DNA of 17,180 nucleotides, from positions 1 through 17,180 of the forward strand of contig JAHITG010000508.1 of NCBI GenBank assembly GCA_018817865.1, written 5' to 3'. The position numbers and the translations under genes are program-made. Positions within the stretch are counted from its first letter, which is position 1, and each line of letters starts with the position of its first letter. Under the pieces are notes generated by a model. That model saw only the letters and a program-made list of their open reading frames with translations, was not told where the DNA came from and made no database searches. Below, in pieces: positions 1 to 8,207 of the stretch. The stretch comes from Spirochaetota bacterium. GTDB lineage: Bacteria; Spirochaetota; JAHITG01.

Positions 1-3000
1 CAAGCTCATACCTTCTTCCGGAAAGCTCATGATGCTGTATGCTCTTCTTAAAAGAACTCCGGGCTTTACCCGGCTGGCTCATTAAAGAATAGTATTTCCC
101 GGCAACCCGAAGTGTTGATCCGTAATGATTGATCCATGGTCTGGTCCTCCGGAGCAAACCTCGAAATGATCTTCTGATCTTCTTCAGGAATTCTTTTCGT
201 TTCTGTGCGTTGAGCTTTGGAAACCGAATTCTATAACTTTCAATATAGGCTTCAGTCAGATAATTATAAAGATAAACCGTATAATCCTTAAGAAAAGCAT
301 TCTCCTCATAAACCTTTCTTGCCCTTTCAAAATGGGAAACTGCCTTCAGGTAATTCTCCCGCTCAAGCTCTAAGAATCCATAATAAAGGAAGGCATAACA
401 TATTAAAAAACCGTTATTATGTTCTTCACAAACCGCCTTCCCTTTTTTTATCAGATGCTCTGCTCTCTCAAAATCCCCTTTTTCCGTATAACAGTAAGAG
501 AGACAGATCTGCCCCTCACTGACAGCATGATCATTTCCGGTCCTCTCGCCTATATCAAAATACTCATTATAAGCAAGGATCGCATTCTTATAGTCAGCTA
601 TGTACCGGTTATTACGACCTATAGCTGTAAGTACCATTCCCAGCTCCCACATATCCCCGATCCTCCGGAACATCGCATCCGATTGTGCCAGCATATCCAG
701 GGCCTTTTTATGATCTCCCTTCCATGTATATGTAATTCCCATCCATTGAAGATTCTGGGCAATACCCCATTCATCTTTCATTTTCTTCCTGATACGAAAA
801 GCCTTGTTAAAACCCTTAAACGCTGTTTTAAACATGGGGATCGATATATATAAGGCAGCATAACCTGCTACTGTCAATCCATGCTCTTTAATATTTTTAA
901 ACTCCTTTGTCCGCCCCATTTTGTACTCTACAAAATTTGCACCCATAAGGATCGTATTGGCACACTTCAATATATCCGTAAAGATATACATCCACCCAAG
1001 AGGAAGGTAGATCCTAATGATCTCAAAATATTCGGGACTAAGCACCTTTGCCTTACCAAATGCAGGGATCTTCATCCAGATCCCGGAAAAACCACGCAGA
1101 ATAAACCCTTTAATTATGGAAAGGATGATCGCCGGTTTTGTTTGCGGGACTATCTCACCCAGCAGAGTAAGTCCTTTTGTCAGGTTCTCTTCTCCCTGTT
1201 TATATCCGCCTTTCTTGAACCAAGCCTGTCCGAGTTTTCTATAGATCCTTGCTTTATCTAAGGGTTTCCTTTTTAAAGGCAGAATCTCTTTGGATAGTGT
1301 GATCGCTTCATCAGAATTACCGGTGGTTAAATACACGTCTATCAGTCCATCCTTGGCGCTCATCCATTCTTCCGACCGCTCTTTCTTACTCTTTTCAAGA
1401 AGGGAGATACCGAGCTTGTAGTATTTAATAGCCTCTTCATTTGCATAATTCTTTTTAGCCTTGTCTGCTGCCGGGAGAACATACAGTAAAGACTTTTCCC
1501 GGTCACCTCCTTCTGAAAAATGATGGACCAGATCAAAAATAACGCTTTGCGGATCTTTGTTATATATCTGTTCCAGAGCATTGGCGATCTCTAAATGAAG
1601 GGCCTTCCGCTCTTTGATCCCGATCTTATTATAAAATGCATCACGGATCCGGTCATGAACAAAAAGTATTCGTCCTCTCTCAAGACTCTTCTCCAGAAGC
1701 TGGAGTTCTCCTCCCTGATCCACAAGACCAACAATATTCTCCTGATCCAGTGAGGGCAGCAGTTTATACAGGAGCCCGATATCAAACTCTCTCCCGACAA
1801 CTGCACCAAAGCACAATAGTTTATTCAAGTCTTTTGGAAGATCTTTGATCCTCTTCAGAATAATATCTATCATGGAGATCGAGACAGGTAACTTCTCTAT
1901 TTTCTTCCAGTCCTCTTCCCAGTACCCTTTCTTCCAGACTAATGCCTTCTCCTCCACCATATCCCTGATAATATTAATGGCAAAGAAAGGATTCCCGCTT
2001 GATTTTTCAAAAACATACTTTGTAAGGCTGAAGGCCTTTTCCTTTTCTTCTCCAAGAAGGGTAGCTATTAAATTATTCAACCTGTCCAGGCTGAAAGGGG
2101 AAAGGCCGATCATATCAAGGGGATTGTTTTTATTTTTCATCTGCTTCAATATTTTACTTAAAGGATGATCTTCTCCAACCTCATCATCCCTGTATGTTCC
2201 CAGGATCAAAAGATTTTTATTCTTTATGTTCGAAGCGATCTCGGCAAGCATACGAAGGCTTCCTTCATCGGCCCATTGCAGGTCATCCAGAAAAAGAATA
2301 CAGGCCCTCCCGTCAATACCGAGATTACTGAAGAACCTCGATGCCACCATGATAAATCTCTGGTTTTCTCTTTCAGGATCCAGGTCCACCAGTGGTGGCA
2401 CATCCCCCAACAGCTTACCCATATTAGCATTAAGCTGAATTATGATCTCACCGAGATCTCCCAGTATGCTCTTTATTCTTTTAATCTCCCTTTCCTGCTG
2501 TTTGGGTGAGAGCTTCTCCACGAAACGGATATAGGCGTTTATTGCGTCCCTGAACGGCTGATAAGGGATCTTATTGTCCTGATCAAGACAACGACCCCCG
2601 ATGAATATTCCTCCGGCCTCATAAGAGTATCCCCTTATCTCATCAACCAGCCTGCTCTTCCCTACACCTGATTCACCACTGATAAAACAGAGCATTCCAT
2701 TTGCATCCTTAGCCTGGTTATACAGCTTCTGTATCTTGTGCAGTTCCCCTTCCCTTCCTACAAGACGAGTCTGATAGGAGATCTTGATCTTCTGATCTTT
2801 CTCCCCGATTATAAATCCCCTCTCGCCTTTCTCATACCGTTTCAGGTCATATAACAGCCCTTTGGTACTCTGGTATCTCAACTCCTGTTCCTTGTACAGA
2901 AGCTTCATAACTATCTCATCCAGCTCTTTAGCAATACCGGTTCTGATACGGGTGAGATTGGATGGAATAGCAGCGACCTGCTGATGAAGTAACTTGCTGA

Positions 3001-3673
3001 CCTCTTTTCCCTTGAACGGGAGCATTCCGCTCAGAAGCCGGTAAAAGACAACACCAAGGGAATAAAGATCACTTCGCTCATCAATTCTTTTATTCACTAT
3101 TCCGGTGGCTTCCGGAGACATATATCCGAACGTCCCCACAACTTCCTCTTCCCCTTTGATCTGTCCCAGTTCCATCACAAAAGCGACCCCAAAATCCAGA
3201 AGTTTTATATTAATGTTATTTTTTGTCCGGGAGACCATGATATTGCCGGGTTTAAGATCCCTGTGAAGTATTCCTTTTCCGTGTACATAGTCTAATGCAT
3301 CAGCCAGCTGGGAGATGATTTGAATCGAATCCTTGACACCAAACTCTTTAGCCTTATCAAGGAGATCTGCCAGGCTATCACCGATTAAAAGTTCCATTAC
3401 GATAAAGGGAGTATTTTTATATTCCCCTGAATTATATATTTTTACAATATTCGGGTGGTCCAGCTTACTGACAGCCTCGATCTCCCTTCTAAATCGAATG
3501 ACATCTTCCACATAGGAGGATGTAACTCCTTTTTTTAAAAACTTGACAGCGACATCCTTTCTCTTCAGTTTATCTTTAGCCTGAAAGACGACACTCATTC
3601 CCCCTTCGCCTATCTTTTTCTTGATCAGGTAGCGCTGATCAATGACCTCATTCTGTTTGAATGTTAATTCCAT
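1..3673 (-). CDS. Ser/Thr protein kinase fused to AAA ATPase and TPR region (partial at left edge)
   Basis: This is a multidomain cytoplasmic signalling protein of which 1224 residues are visible; it is still open at the left edge, so the C-terminus is missing. A Hanks-type kinase domain fills residues about 15-285. It has a Gly-rich loop GEGGMSVV (22-29), Lys44 in VAVKFL, catalytic HRDLKPGN (137-144, Asp139), DFG (160-162) and GTFGYMSPE (180-188), so it should be active. An AAA_16-like ATPase follows, with Walker A GESGVGKS (333-340) and Walker B LFLDD (460-464) then QWAD. From about residue 705 onward the sequence is helical and TPR-like. The order resembles PknK/MalT-type and other bacterial kinase-ATPase-TPR regulators, some of which end in an output domain, but none is visible here. 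No transmembrane segment was seen. The ATG at 3673 is the first start, 14 residues before the kinase fold; its Shine-Dalgarno match is weak. The gene is divergent from the DUF2378-like gene. Several short plus-strand ORFs inside it are shadows. Confidence 0.93.
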   Translation of the reverse strand, partial: MELTFKQNEVIDQRYLIKKKIGEGGMSVVFQAKDKLKRKDVAVKFLKKGVTSSYVEDVIRFRREIEAVSKLDHPNIVKIYNSGEYKNTPFIVMELLIGDSLADLLDKAKEFGVKDSIQIISQLADALDYVHGKGILHRDLKPGNIMVSRTKNNINIKLLDFGVAFVMELGQIKGEEEVVGTFGYMSPEATGIVNKRIDERSDLYSLGVVFYRLLSGMLPFKGKEVSKLLHQQVAAIPSNLTRIRTGIAKELDEIVMKLLYKEQELRYQSTKGLLYDLKRYEKGERGFIIGEKDQKIKISYQTRLVGREGELHKIQKLYNQAKDANGMLCFISGESGVGKSRLVDEIRGYSYEAGGIFIGGRCLDQDNKIPYQPFRDAINAYIRFVEKLSPKQQEREIKRIKSILGDLGEIIIQLNANMGKLLGDVPPLVDLDPERENQRFIMVASRFFSNLGIDGRACILFLDDLQWADEGSLRMLAEIASNIKNKNLLILGTYRDDEVGEDHPLSKILKQMKNKNNPLDMIGLSPFSLDRLNNLIATLLGEEKEKAFSLTKYVFEKSSGNPFFAINIIRDMVEEKALVWKKGYWEEDWKKIEKLPVSISMIDIILKRIKDLPKDLNKLLCFGAVVGREFDIGLLYKLLPSLDQENIVGLVDQGGELQLLEKSLERGRILFVHDRIRDAFYNKIGIKERKALHLEIANALEQIYNKDPQSVIFDLVHHFSEGGDREKSLLYVLPAADKAKKNYANEEAIKYYKLGISLLEKSKKERSEEWMSAKDGLIDVYLTTGNSDEAITLSKEILPLKRKPLDKARIYRKLGQAWFKKGGYKQGEENLTKGLTLLGEIVPQTKPAIILSIIKGFILRGFSGIWMKIPAFGKAKVLSPEYFEIIRIYLPLGWMYIFTDILKCANTILMGANFVEYKMGRTKEFKNIKEHGLTVAGYAALYISIPMFKTAFKGFNKAFRIRKKMKDEWGIAQNLQWMGITYTWKGDHKKALDMLAQSDAMFRRIGDMWELGMVLTAIGRNNRYIADYKNAILAYNEYFDIGERTGNDHAVSEGQICLSYCYTEKGDFERAEHLIKKGKAVCEEHNNGFLICYAFLYYGFLELERENYLKAVSHFERARKVYEENAFLKDYTVYLYNYLTEAYIESYRIRFPKLNAQKRKEFLKKIRRSFRGLLRRTRPWINHYGSTLRVAGKYYSLMSQPGKARSSFKKSIQHHELSGRRYEL

Positions 3674-3701
3674 TTTTTAACAGTTGTCCCTAATAATTAA
3701 A

Positions 3702-3729
3702 AATCTAATACTATTTTTTATTTAGTCAA
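3702..3729 (-). promoter_or_regulatory. candidate sigma-70 promoter for the kinase gene
   Basis: On the minus strand TTGACT (3729-3724) is followed after 16 bases by TAGATT (3707-3702), about 30 bases before the kinase ATG. The -10 box matches the consensus at only four of six positions and the region is AT-rich, so this is a tentative call. Confidence 0.35.
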
Positions 3730-3748
3730 TAAAAAGGTGATAACTTTA

Positions 3749-3776
3749 TTGACATAGTAATTTATTATACTATACT
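3749..3776 (+). promoter_or_regulatory. sigma-70-like promoter of the DUF2378-like gene
   Basis: A perfect -35 box TTGACA (3749-3754) is followed by a 16-base spacer and TATACT (3771-3776). TATACT also occurs at 3766-3771, but too close to the -35 box. A good ribosome binding site (AGGAGA, 3805-3810) lies five bases before the ATG at 3816. This looks like a strong housekeeping-type promoter. Its -35 box is only 19 bases from the candidate -35 of the divergent kinase gene, so one bound regulator could affect both. Confidence 0.65.
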
Positions 3777-3815
3777 GTAACAAATGTAGCAAATAATAAT
3801 AACAAGGAGATCATT

Positions 3816-4373
3816 ATGGAAGTAAAAGGAACGGCAGTTGAAATTCTGCCAAAATTCGTTGCCGCCAGATTCGGAGATGAAGCCGTGAAGAAATGGATCG
3901 ATTCTTTATCTCCCAATGCAAAAAAGGAGTTTTCCGGCAGTATATTTTCATTTAAATGGTATCCTGTGAAAGAGATGCTGGTTGAACCTACTTTAAAAGT
4001 ATGTGAGCTTTTTTATAAAAATGATCTTTCCGGCGCCTATGATATCGGGGAATACAGTGCTGAATATGCTTTAAAGGGAATATACAAGGTATTTGTGAAG
4101 TTCGGCTCACCTGAATTTCTGATCAAAAAAGCATCTACCATCATGTCAAACTATTACCACCCGAGCACAATGGAAGTAGTGGAAATGAAGAAAGGAGAAA
4201 GTACTCTCCGGATCACAAGGTTTGAGGACATGCATCAAACTATCGAACTGCGTATTAAAGGATGGATGATAAAAGCCCTGGAAATATCCGGCGCAAAAAA
4301 TACAAAAGTGGATATTACAAAATCTTTAGCTAAAAACGATCCTTATACTGACTTTGTGATCAGCTGGGGTTAA
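3816..4373 (+). CDS. DUF2378 (TIGR02265)-like small soluble protein, function unknown
   Basis: A 185-residue protein with no signal peptide and no membrane segment. It resembles the DUF2378 family, best known as a paralogous family in myxobacteria. The N-terminus reads KGTAVEILPKFVAARFG, similar to the start of heme-NO-binding-like folds. The middle has GSPEFLIKKASTIMSNYY (residues about 98-115) and the C-terminus has a GWMIKALEISGA helix (149-160) ending in a FVISWG strand. These are hallmarks as I remember them, not a database match. The H-NOX heme motif YxSxR is absent, so heme binding is not supported. The start is fixed by AGGAGA five bases upstream. It is transcribed from its own strong promoter, divergent from the kinase gene, and convergent with the bactofilin-like gene with only six bases between the two stop codons. 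A role as partner or substrate of the kinase is speculation from position only. Confidence 0.85.
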   Translation: MEVKGTAVEILPKFVAARFGDEAVKKWIDSLSPNAKKEFSGSIFSFKWYPVKEMLVEPTLKVCELFYKNDLSGAYDIGEYSAEYALKGIYKVFVKFGSPEFLIKKASTIMSNYYHPSTMEVVEMKKGESTLRITRFEDMHQTIELRIKGWMIKALEISGAKNTKVDITKSLAKNDPYTDFVISWG

Positions 4374-4382
4374 GCCGGCTTA
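4371..4382. other. 12-bp perfect palindrome containing both convergent stop codons
   Basis: TAAGCCGGCTTA begins with the TAA stop of the plus-strand gene and ends with the stop (TTA read as TAA) of the minus-strand gene. On the plus strand it is followed by C and eight T residues, giving a terminator-like look. The self-complementary arms leave at best a 4-bp stem with a 4-base loop, so termination would be weak. No T-run follows on the minus strand. Confidence 0.4.
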
Positions 4383-5291
4383 CTTTTTTTTAATTGGCTC
4401 ATGAGTACCAAATCCGGTAACTACTGTCAATCCGATGGCAATAAATATAATAACCGCCTTTAAAATAATACCCAGAAACGGTATCAGGGAAACAAGGCTC
4501 AATAAAAGCTCTCCGCAGATCACGGCTGTAACGGGAGAGCCATCTTTCTTTTTGATCGCCACCTGCAATTTCTTTCCCACAAGATAAGCAATACACACCC
4601 TTCCCAGTAAATATGCGATCACTACCGCAATAATAACGACAGGGATCAGTACAATGCCTATAATAGTAACTAATAAAAGGAAAGACAGCACAGGAACACC
4701 GATTAATGTTAAAAATCCGAAAAGTCCGGATCTCACCCACTGTTTCTCCAGGACGCTTTGCATTCTATCAATACTCTTCTGAAAAAGAAGTACGATCAGC
4801 ACAAAAAGAGCGATCATGAGAAGTATCCGGATCGCAGTAAAGAGGATCATCATATGGATACTCCATTTCGCGGTAAACTTAGCATACGGCCATATAAAAG
4901 AGAAGACCTTCCGGAAGGGCATATTGATAATTCCTCCTGCAGCGACCGCCTTGGGACTCTTTAAGATCTCTCCCCCTATTGCCACGATCTTCCCCGTAAT
5001 CCTTGCCGTAGGCTTCAGTTCAACATTTCCGCCAATGGCCACTACATCCTTATCTACTTTTCCGGATATAACGATGGAACCTCCGATAGAGACCACATCT
5101 TCTTTGACTTTTCCCAGCACCGTTACATTCCCGCCGATAGAAACAGCCGTATCAACGGTCTCATTCTTCTTGATCTCAATGGAATGTCCAAAACCGACAC
5201 GCTCGGATGCAGGCAATGAACCTGATAAAAAAAATAAAAGACCCGTAATGTAAAAAATAGAGATTATACTCTTTTTATTTAATTTAAACAT
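4380..5291 (-). CDS. bactofilin-like beta-repeat protein with polytopic membrane domain
   Basis: A 303-residue envelope protein of unknown function. Residues 1-29 form a signal peptide or first membrane helix (hydrophobic core about 9-23). Residues about 45-110 hold a short beta-solenoid-like repeat with [SA]IGGxxxxxGKVxxDVV units starting near residues 51, 68, 85 and 104, the pattern seen in bactofilin-like polymer-forming proteins. Residues about 145-170, 190-240 and 258-295 are strongly hydrophobic, giving about four to six membrane helices, with a basic loop near 240-250. The ORF extends in frame to 5342, but the start at 5291 is chosen for a perfect AGGAGG seven bases upstream and because it places the signal peptide at the N-terminus. 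It follows the MscS gene after 47 bases and is probably in the same operon. The repeat part should be outside the membrane if the signal is used (inference). Confidence 0.85.
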   Translation of the reverse strand: MFKLNKKSIISIFYITGLLFFLSGSLPASERVGFGHSIEIKKNETVDTAVSIGGNVTVLGKVKEDVVSIGGSIVISGKVDKDVVAIGGNVELKPTARITGKIVAIGGEILKSPKAVAAGGIINMPFRKVFSFIWPYAKFTAKWSIHMMILFTAIRILLMIALFVLIVLLFQKSIDRMQSVLEKQWVRSGLFGFLTLIGVPVLSFLLLVTIIGIVLIPVVIIAVVIAYLLGRVCIAYLVGKKLQVAIKKKDGSPVTAVICGELLLSLVSLIPFLGIILKAVIIFIAIGLTVVTGFGTHEPIKKK

Positions 5292-5298
5292 AATGAAA

Positions 5299-5304
5299 CC
5301 TCCT
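5299..5304 (-). promoter_or_regulatory. ribosome binding site fixing the start at 5291
   Basis: AGGAGG on the minus strand lies seven bases before ATG 5291-5289. It supports that start over the in-frame ATG at 5342, which would overlap the preceding gene and add 17 charged residues before the signal peptide. Confidence 0.75.
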
Positions 5305-5338
5305 ATTAACAGTTTTTCGCTTTCCTTTCCGGTCCTTT

Positions 5339-5854
5339 TCAAGAAGTGATCTTTACGATCTTCTGTATAAAAAGATTATTAGGGATTAAAGTTGATCTCT
5401 TTTTGTTATCGATCAAAACAACATGAAAAAGTGTAATATTCTCGATCCTTCCCGTAATGTTCTCCGGAATGATCTGTATTTCATCTCCTATCTGGATTGA
5501 TTTGATCAACAGTAAAACAATCCCGCTGACAATATTGCTTAGAATACTCCAGACGGCAAAGAAACCGATCGCAACAATTCCAAAAAAACCGGTTATCCCG
5601 ACCCAGAAATTCTGAATATTACCTTCCCAGATAAAGACAAAAGCAAATATACAAACAAGGCTGATCGACCATTTGCCAGTTTTTATAATTAATAATCCTT
5701 CCTGTTTCCGGAGATGCTTTTTTTCAATACGGGCGCTGATCGCCTTTTGAATGATCTTGTATAAGATGATCGCAAAACCGATCACTCCTGCTGTCAGCAA
5801 TATTTTATGCAGGGAATCCTGAATAAGCTGTATGATCGAATTAAAAAACTCCAT
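5339..5854 (-). CDS. minimal MscS-family mechanosensitive channel
   Basis: A 171-residue inner-membrane protein predicted to open under membrane tension and release solutes on osmotic downshift. Hydrophobic segments lie at about 17-37, 61-77 and 82-117; the last is the Gly/Ala-rich pore helix (GFFGIVAIGFF, then NIVSGIVLLL). It is followed by the diagnostic MscS beta domain: IGDEIQI (122-128), TGRIENI (134-140) and LIPNN (156-160). The protein ends just after this domain, so the C-terminal alpha/beta cage of E. coli MscS (286 residues) is absent. Such short forms exist in the family. The start at 5854 has an AGAGG-like ribosome binding site about ten bases upstream. The gene lies 37 bases after the PilZ gene and 47 bases before the bactofilin-like gene. 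Confidence 0.88.
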   Translation of the reverse strand: MEFFNSIIQLIQDSLHKILLTAGVIGFAIILYKIIQKAISARIEKKHLRKQEGLLIIKTGKWSISLVCIFAFVFIWEGNIQNFWVGITGFFGIVAIGFFAVWSILSNIVSGIVLLLIKSIQIGDEIQIIPENITGRIENITLFHVVLIDNKKRSTLIPNNLFIQKIVKITS

Positions 5855-5891
5855 AACCTGTATACCTCTTTTTAATTATAAATACCTGATC

Positions 5892-6863
5892 TTAAGGATT
5901 GATCACCTGTTTTTTGATCTTTTCCATATACTTTTTAAAAACAGCATCTGCTTTTTCCGTCTGCATATCACTATAAAGGGCCTGTGCCAGGAGACGGTAC
6001 CCTAAAAGCGTGTCCGGATAGTTCTGAATGAGTTTTTCATAAAAACCAATTGCACTCTTGTAATTCTTTTCTTTAAATGCTTTTCTTCCTTTTTTATATA
6101 ACCCGTCAAAGATCATTAAAGATTCCAGAGTATCTATATTCCATTCTTTGTAAATATCAAGAAGGATGTATTTGGAATTATCCAGATAAAGACGCCTCTC
6201 TTTGATAAGCTGCTTCTGTCTTTCCATGTCCTGTTCATTCTTCTCCAGATCTTCCTGTAATTTGTCCCTCTTCCGGATCAAAGATATAATATCCTGCCGC
6301 AGTTTAGATCCTATATCTTTTGAGATCACAAATTTTTTATGTATCACTTTTTTTGCCAGATTGGATTGCATGGCCCAGACACCTGTCACAATAACAGATA
6401 CTATTAAAAAGATCATACTTATCTTTGCAAGGACCTTTCTACGGATCAATGCAACAGCAAATGATAAAAGATCTATCTTATCATTAGGATCGATCGTATT
6501 AAAAATAATTCCCACTTCATGCTTCAGAACCTGCTTCTCATGCATGATCTCACACCATTTGATCGCTCCCATGCAATTGATCAACTTATCTTTACGGGGT
6601 ATCTCTATCTTTAATGCTATCTTCTGCCCCATTTTCTGAAACATTCTTGAAAGAGTTGAAGGAGCATCGATGACCGTAATGGCAATACCCCCCCCTGATA
6701 TATTCGTTGTATAACATTGGCGAAACTCATCCTTTCCCGACTTTTTTCCCTTTCCAAAAGAGTACAGAACAGGTATCTTGGACGGTATTCTCAGGTATTC
6801 TCTTTTTCCGGCAGAATCGAGTCTCTTTTTTAAATAGTCCTCTATATGGCTGAATTTAAACAT
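5892..6863 (-). CDS. PilZ domain - TM helix - coiled coil - TPR protein
   Basis: A 323-residue predicted c-di-GMP-binding membrane protein. Residues about 20-138 form a PilZ domain with both ligand motifs: R21-EYL-R25 (RxxxR) and N54-I-S56-GG-G59 ([D/N]xSxxG). One membrane helix follows at about 147-164 (ISMIFLIVSVIVTGVWAM). Residues about 185-227 are highly charged and helical (KLRQDIISLIRKRDKLQEDL and onward), a likely coiled coil. Residues about 255-315 look like TPR helices (YKSAIGFYEKLIQNYPDTLLG). With no signal peptide, the PilZ domain should be cytoplasmic and the coiled coil and TPR part periplasmic (inference). The protein would then carry c-di-GMP state across the membrane to a partner bound by the TPR. 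It lies 53 bases after the flavoprotein gene; no clear Shine-Dalgarno precedes ATG 6863. The order of domains is not one I can match to a named protein. Confidence 0.87.
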   Translation of the reverse strand: MFKFSHIEDYLKKRLDSAGKREYLRIPSKIPVLYSFGKGKKSGKDEFRQCYTTNISGGGIAITVIDAPSTLSRMFQKMGQKIALKIEIPRKDKLINCMGAIKWCEIMHEKQVLKHEVGIIFNTIDPNDKIDLLSFAVALIRRKVLAKISMIFLIVSVIVTGVWAMQSNLAKKVIHKKFVISKDIGSKLRQDIISLIRKRDKLQEDLEKNEQDMERQKQLIKERRLYLDNSKYILLDIYKEWNIDTLESLMIFDGLYKKGRKAFKEKNYKSAIGFYEKLIQNYPDTLLGYRLLAQALYSDMQTEKADAVFKKYMEKIKKQVINP

Positions 6864-6916
6864 GAAATATAATATAATACTTAAAATTTATCTTTCTAAT
6901 TTTATTTTTTCAATAT

Positions 6917-8158
6917 TTATGATACCGCAGAGGCCCCTGCCAGATAACCCGTACTCCAGCAGACCTGAAGATTATACCCGCCCGTGGGCCCGTCAAGATC
7001 GATTATCTCACCTGCAAAAAAAAGATTTTCAATGATCCTGGATCTCATTGTCCTGGGATCGATCTGGGGGAGGGCGATGCCCCCGATCGTAATGACGGCC
7101 TTATCATATCCGCCTAATCCTCGAACATGAAATATCATCTCTTTTAATAAAGCTGTCAGCTTTTTCCTTTCATCCCTGGTAATATTATGTACCGGCTTCA
7201 CCGGGTCAATTCCGGACAATCTTATAATTATCGGGATCATTTTTTTGGGTAATAATCCTGAAAGGCAGTTCTTGAACATTTTTTTATTATCCTGTTTAAA
7301 ATCCCTCTGTATCCTTTCATCAAGTTTATTATACTCTAAGGCGGGTTTATAATCAACATGCAGGGTAAGTCCATCCTGATCGATCAGTTCAGATATTCTC
7401 TTGCTCAGATCAAGAATAATGGGACCGCTAAGGCCCTCATGCGTGAATAAGGCCTCACCGAACCGGTCATCCATTTTACTCTTCTGAAAAAGGCTGATCC
7501 GGACATTTTTAAGGCTCAATCCCTGCAATTCTTTAACCCACTCCTCTTTTATCTTTACAGGGACCAGACCGGGCTTACATTTGATAAGAGTATGCCCCAG
7601 TTCTTTTGCCCACTTCAATCCATCACCACTGGAACCTGTAGAAGGATATGAAAGACCGCCTGTACATAAAATATACTGTCCTGCTCTGACCTCTCCCCGG
7701 TCAAACTGAATTGCCTCTATTGTATTATTTTTATTTTTAAAACCGGAAACAACCGTATTGGTCCGAACCGATACTTTCCCTTCCTTTAAATACTGGAACA
7801 GTATAGAAAGGACATCCTCAGAACGATCTGTTTCCGGGAAGACCCGCCTTCCGCGCTCAACCCGGGTCGCTAATCCACGATCATTAAAAAAGCGTATCGT
7901 ATCTTCTACTGAAAAGGCATGAAGGCCCGAATAAAGAAATTTTCCATTCTTACCAAAAGCTTCAATGAACTGTCCCGTATCATGTTCGGCATTGGTAATA
8001 TTGCATCGGCCTTTTCCGGTGATCAGAAGTTTTCTGCCGGGCCTGCTATTCTTTTCAAGAAGAATTACGCGGGCCCCTTTTTGCGCAGCAGTTCCCGCAG
8101 CCATCATCCCGGCCGGCCCGCCTCCTATAACCGCAATATCGTACTCTTCTTTTATCAT
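6917..8158 (-). CDS. BaiN/YhiN (HI0933)-family FAD-dependent oxidoreductase
   Basis: A 413-residue cytoplasmic flavoprotein of the HI0933/YhiN family, which includes BaiN-type proteins and is often labelled 'aminoacetone oxidase family FAD-binding enzyme'. The N-terminus has the dinucleotide fold IGGGPAG (11-17) with Glu35 at the end of the second strand (VILLEKN). The family signature GRKLLITGKGRCNIT lies at 41-55. The C-terminus has FFAGEIIDLDGPTGGYN (about 380-396) and QVCWSTGYLAG, the flavin-contacting end typical of the family. Length is normal for it. Members are widespread, and most have no firmly established substrate, so no specific reaction is claimed. The start at 8158 is two residues before the first strand region. 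It lies 49 bases after the GH113-like gene and 53 bases before the PilZ gene, consistent with an operon. The link to its envelope neighbours is unclear. Confidence 0.93.
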   Translation of the reverse strand: MIKEEYDIAVIGGGPAGMMAAGTAAQKGARVILLEKNSRPGRKLLITGKGRCNITNAEHDTGQFIEAFGKNGKFLYSGLHAFSVEDTIRFFNDRGLATRVERGRRVFPETDRSEDVLSILFQYLKEGKVSVRTNTVVSGFKNKNNTIEAIQFDRGEVRAGQYILCTGGLSYPSTGSSGDGLKWAKELGHTLIKCKPGLVPVKIKEEWVKELQGLSLKNVRISLFQKSKMDDRFGEALFTHEGLSGPIILDLSKRISELIDQDGLTLHVDYKPALEYNKLDERIQRDFKQDNKKMFKNCLSGLLPKKMIPIIIRLSGIDPVKPVHNITRDERKKLTALLKEMIFHVRGLGGYDKAVITIGGIALPQIDPRTMRSRIIENLFFAGEIIDLDGPTGGYNLQVCWSTGYLAGASAVS

Positions 8159-8207
8159 AACCTAAACCCGCCAATAATCTTGATCTGATATAACTGTCTA
8201 TGATCTT

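Noticed and set aside
319..2509. Several plus-strand ORFs of 60-144 codons
   Set aside because: They lie opposite the intact kinase-ATPase-TPR reading frame, encode Cys/Pro/Phe/Ile-rich sequence without family features, and lack ribosome binding sites.
3816..4373. H-NOX heme nitric-oxide sensor
   Set aside because: Length and N-terminus are suggestive, but the YxSxR heme motif is absent and the C-terminus fits DUF2378 better.
4399..5253. Other-frame ORFs over the bactofilin-like gene (4399-4740 minus, 4758-4964 and 4816-5253 plus)
   Set aside because: The real frame has a signal peptide, ordered repeats, membrane helices and AGGAGG; the others are shadows.
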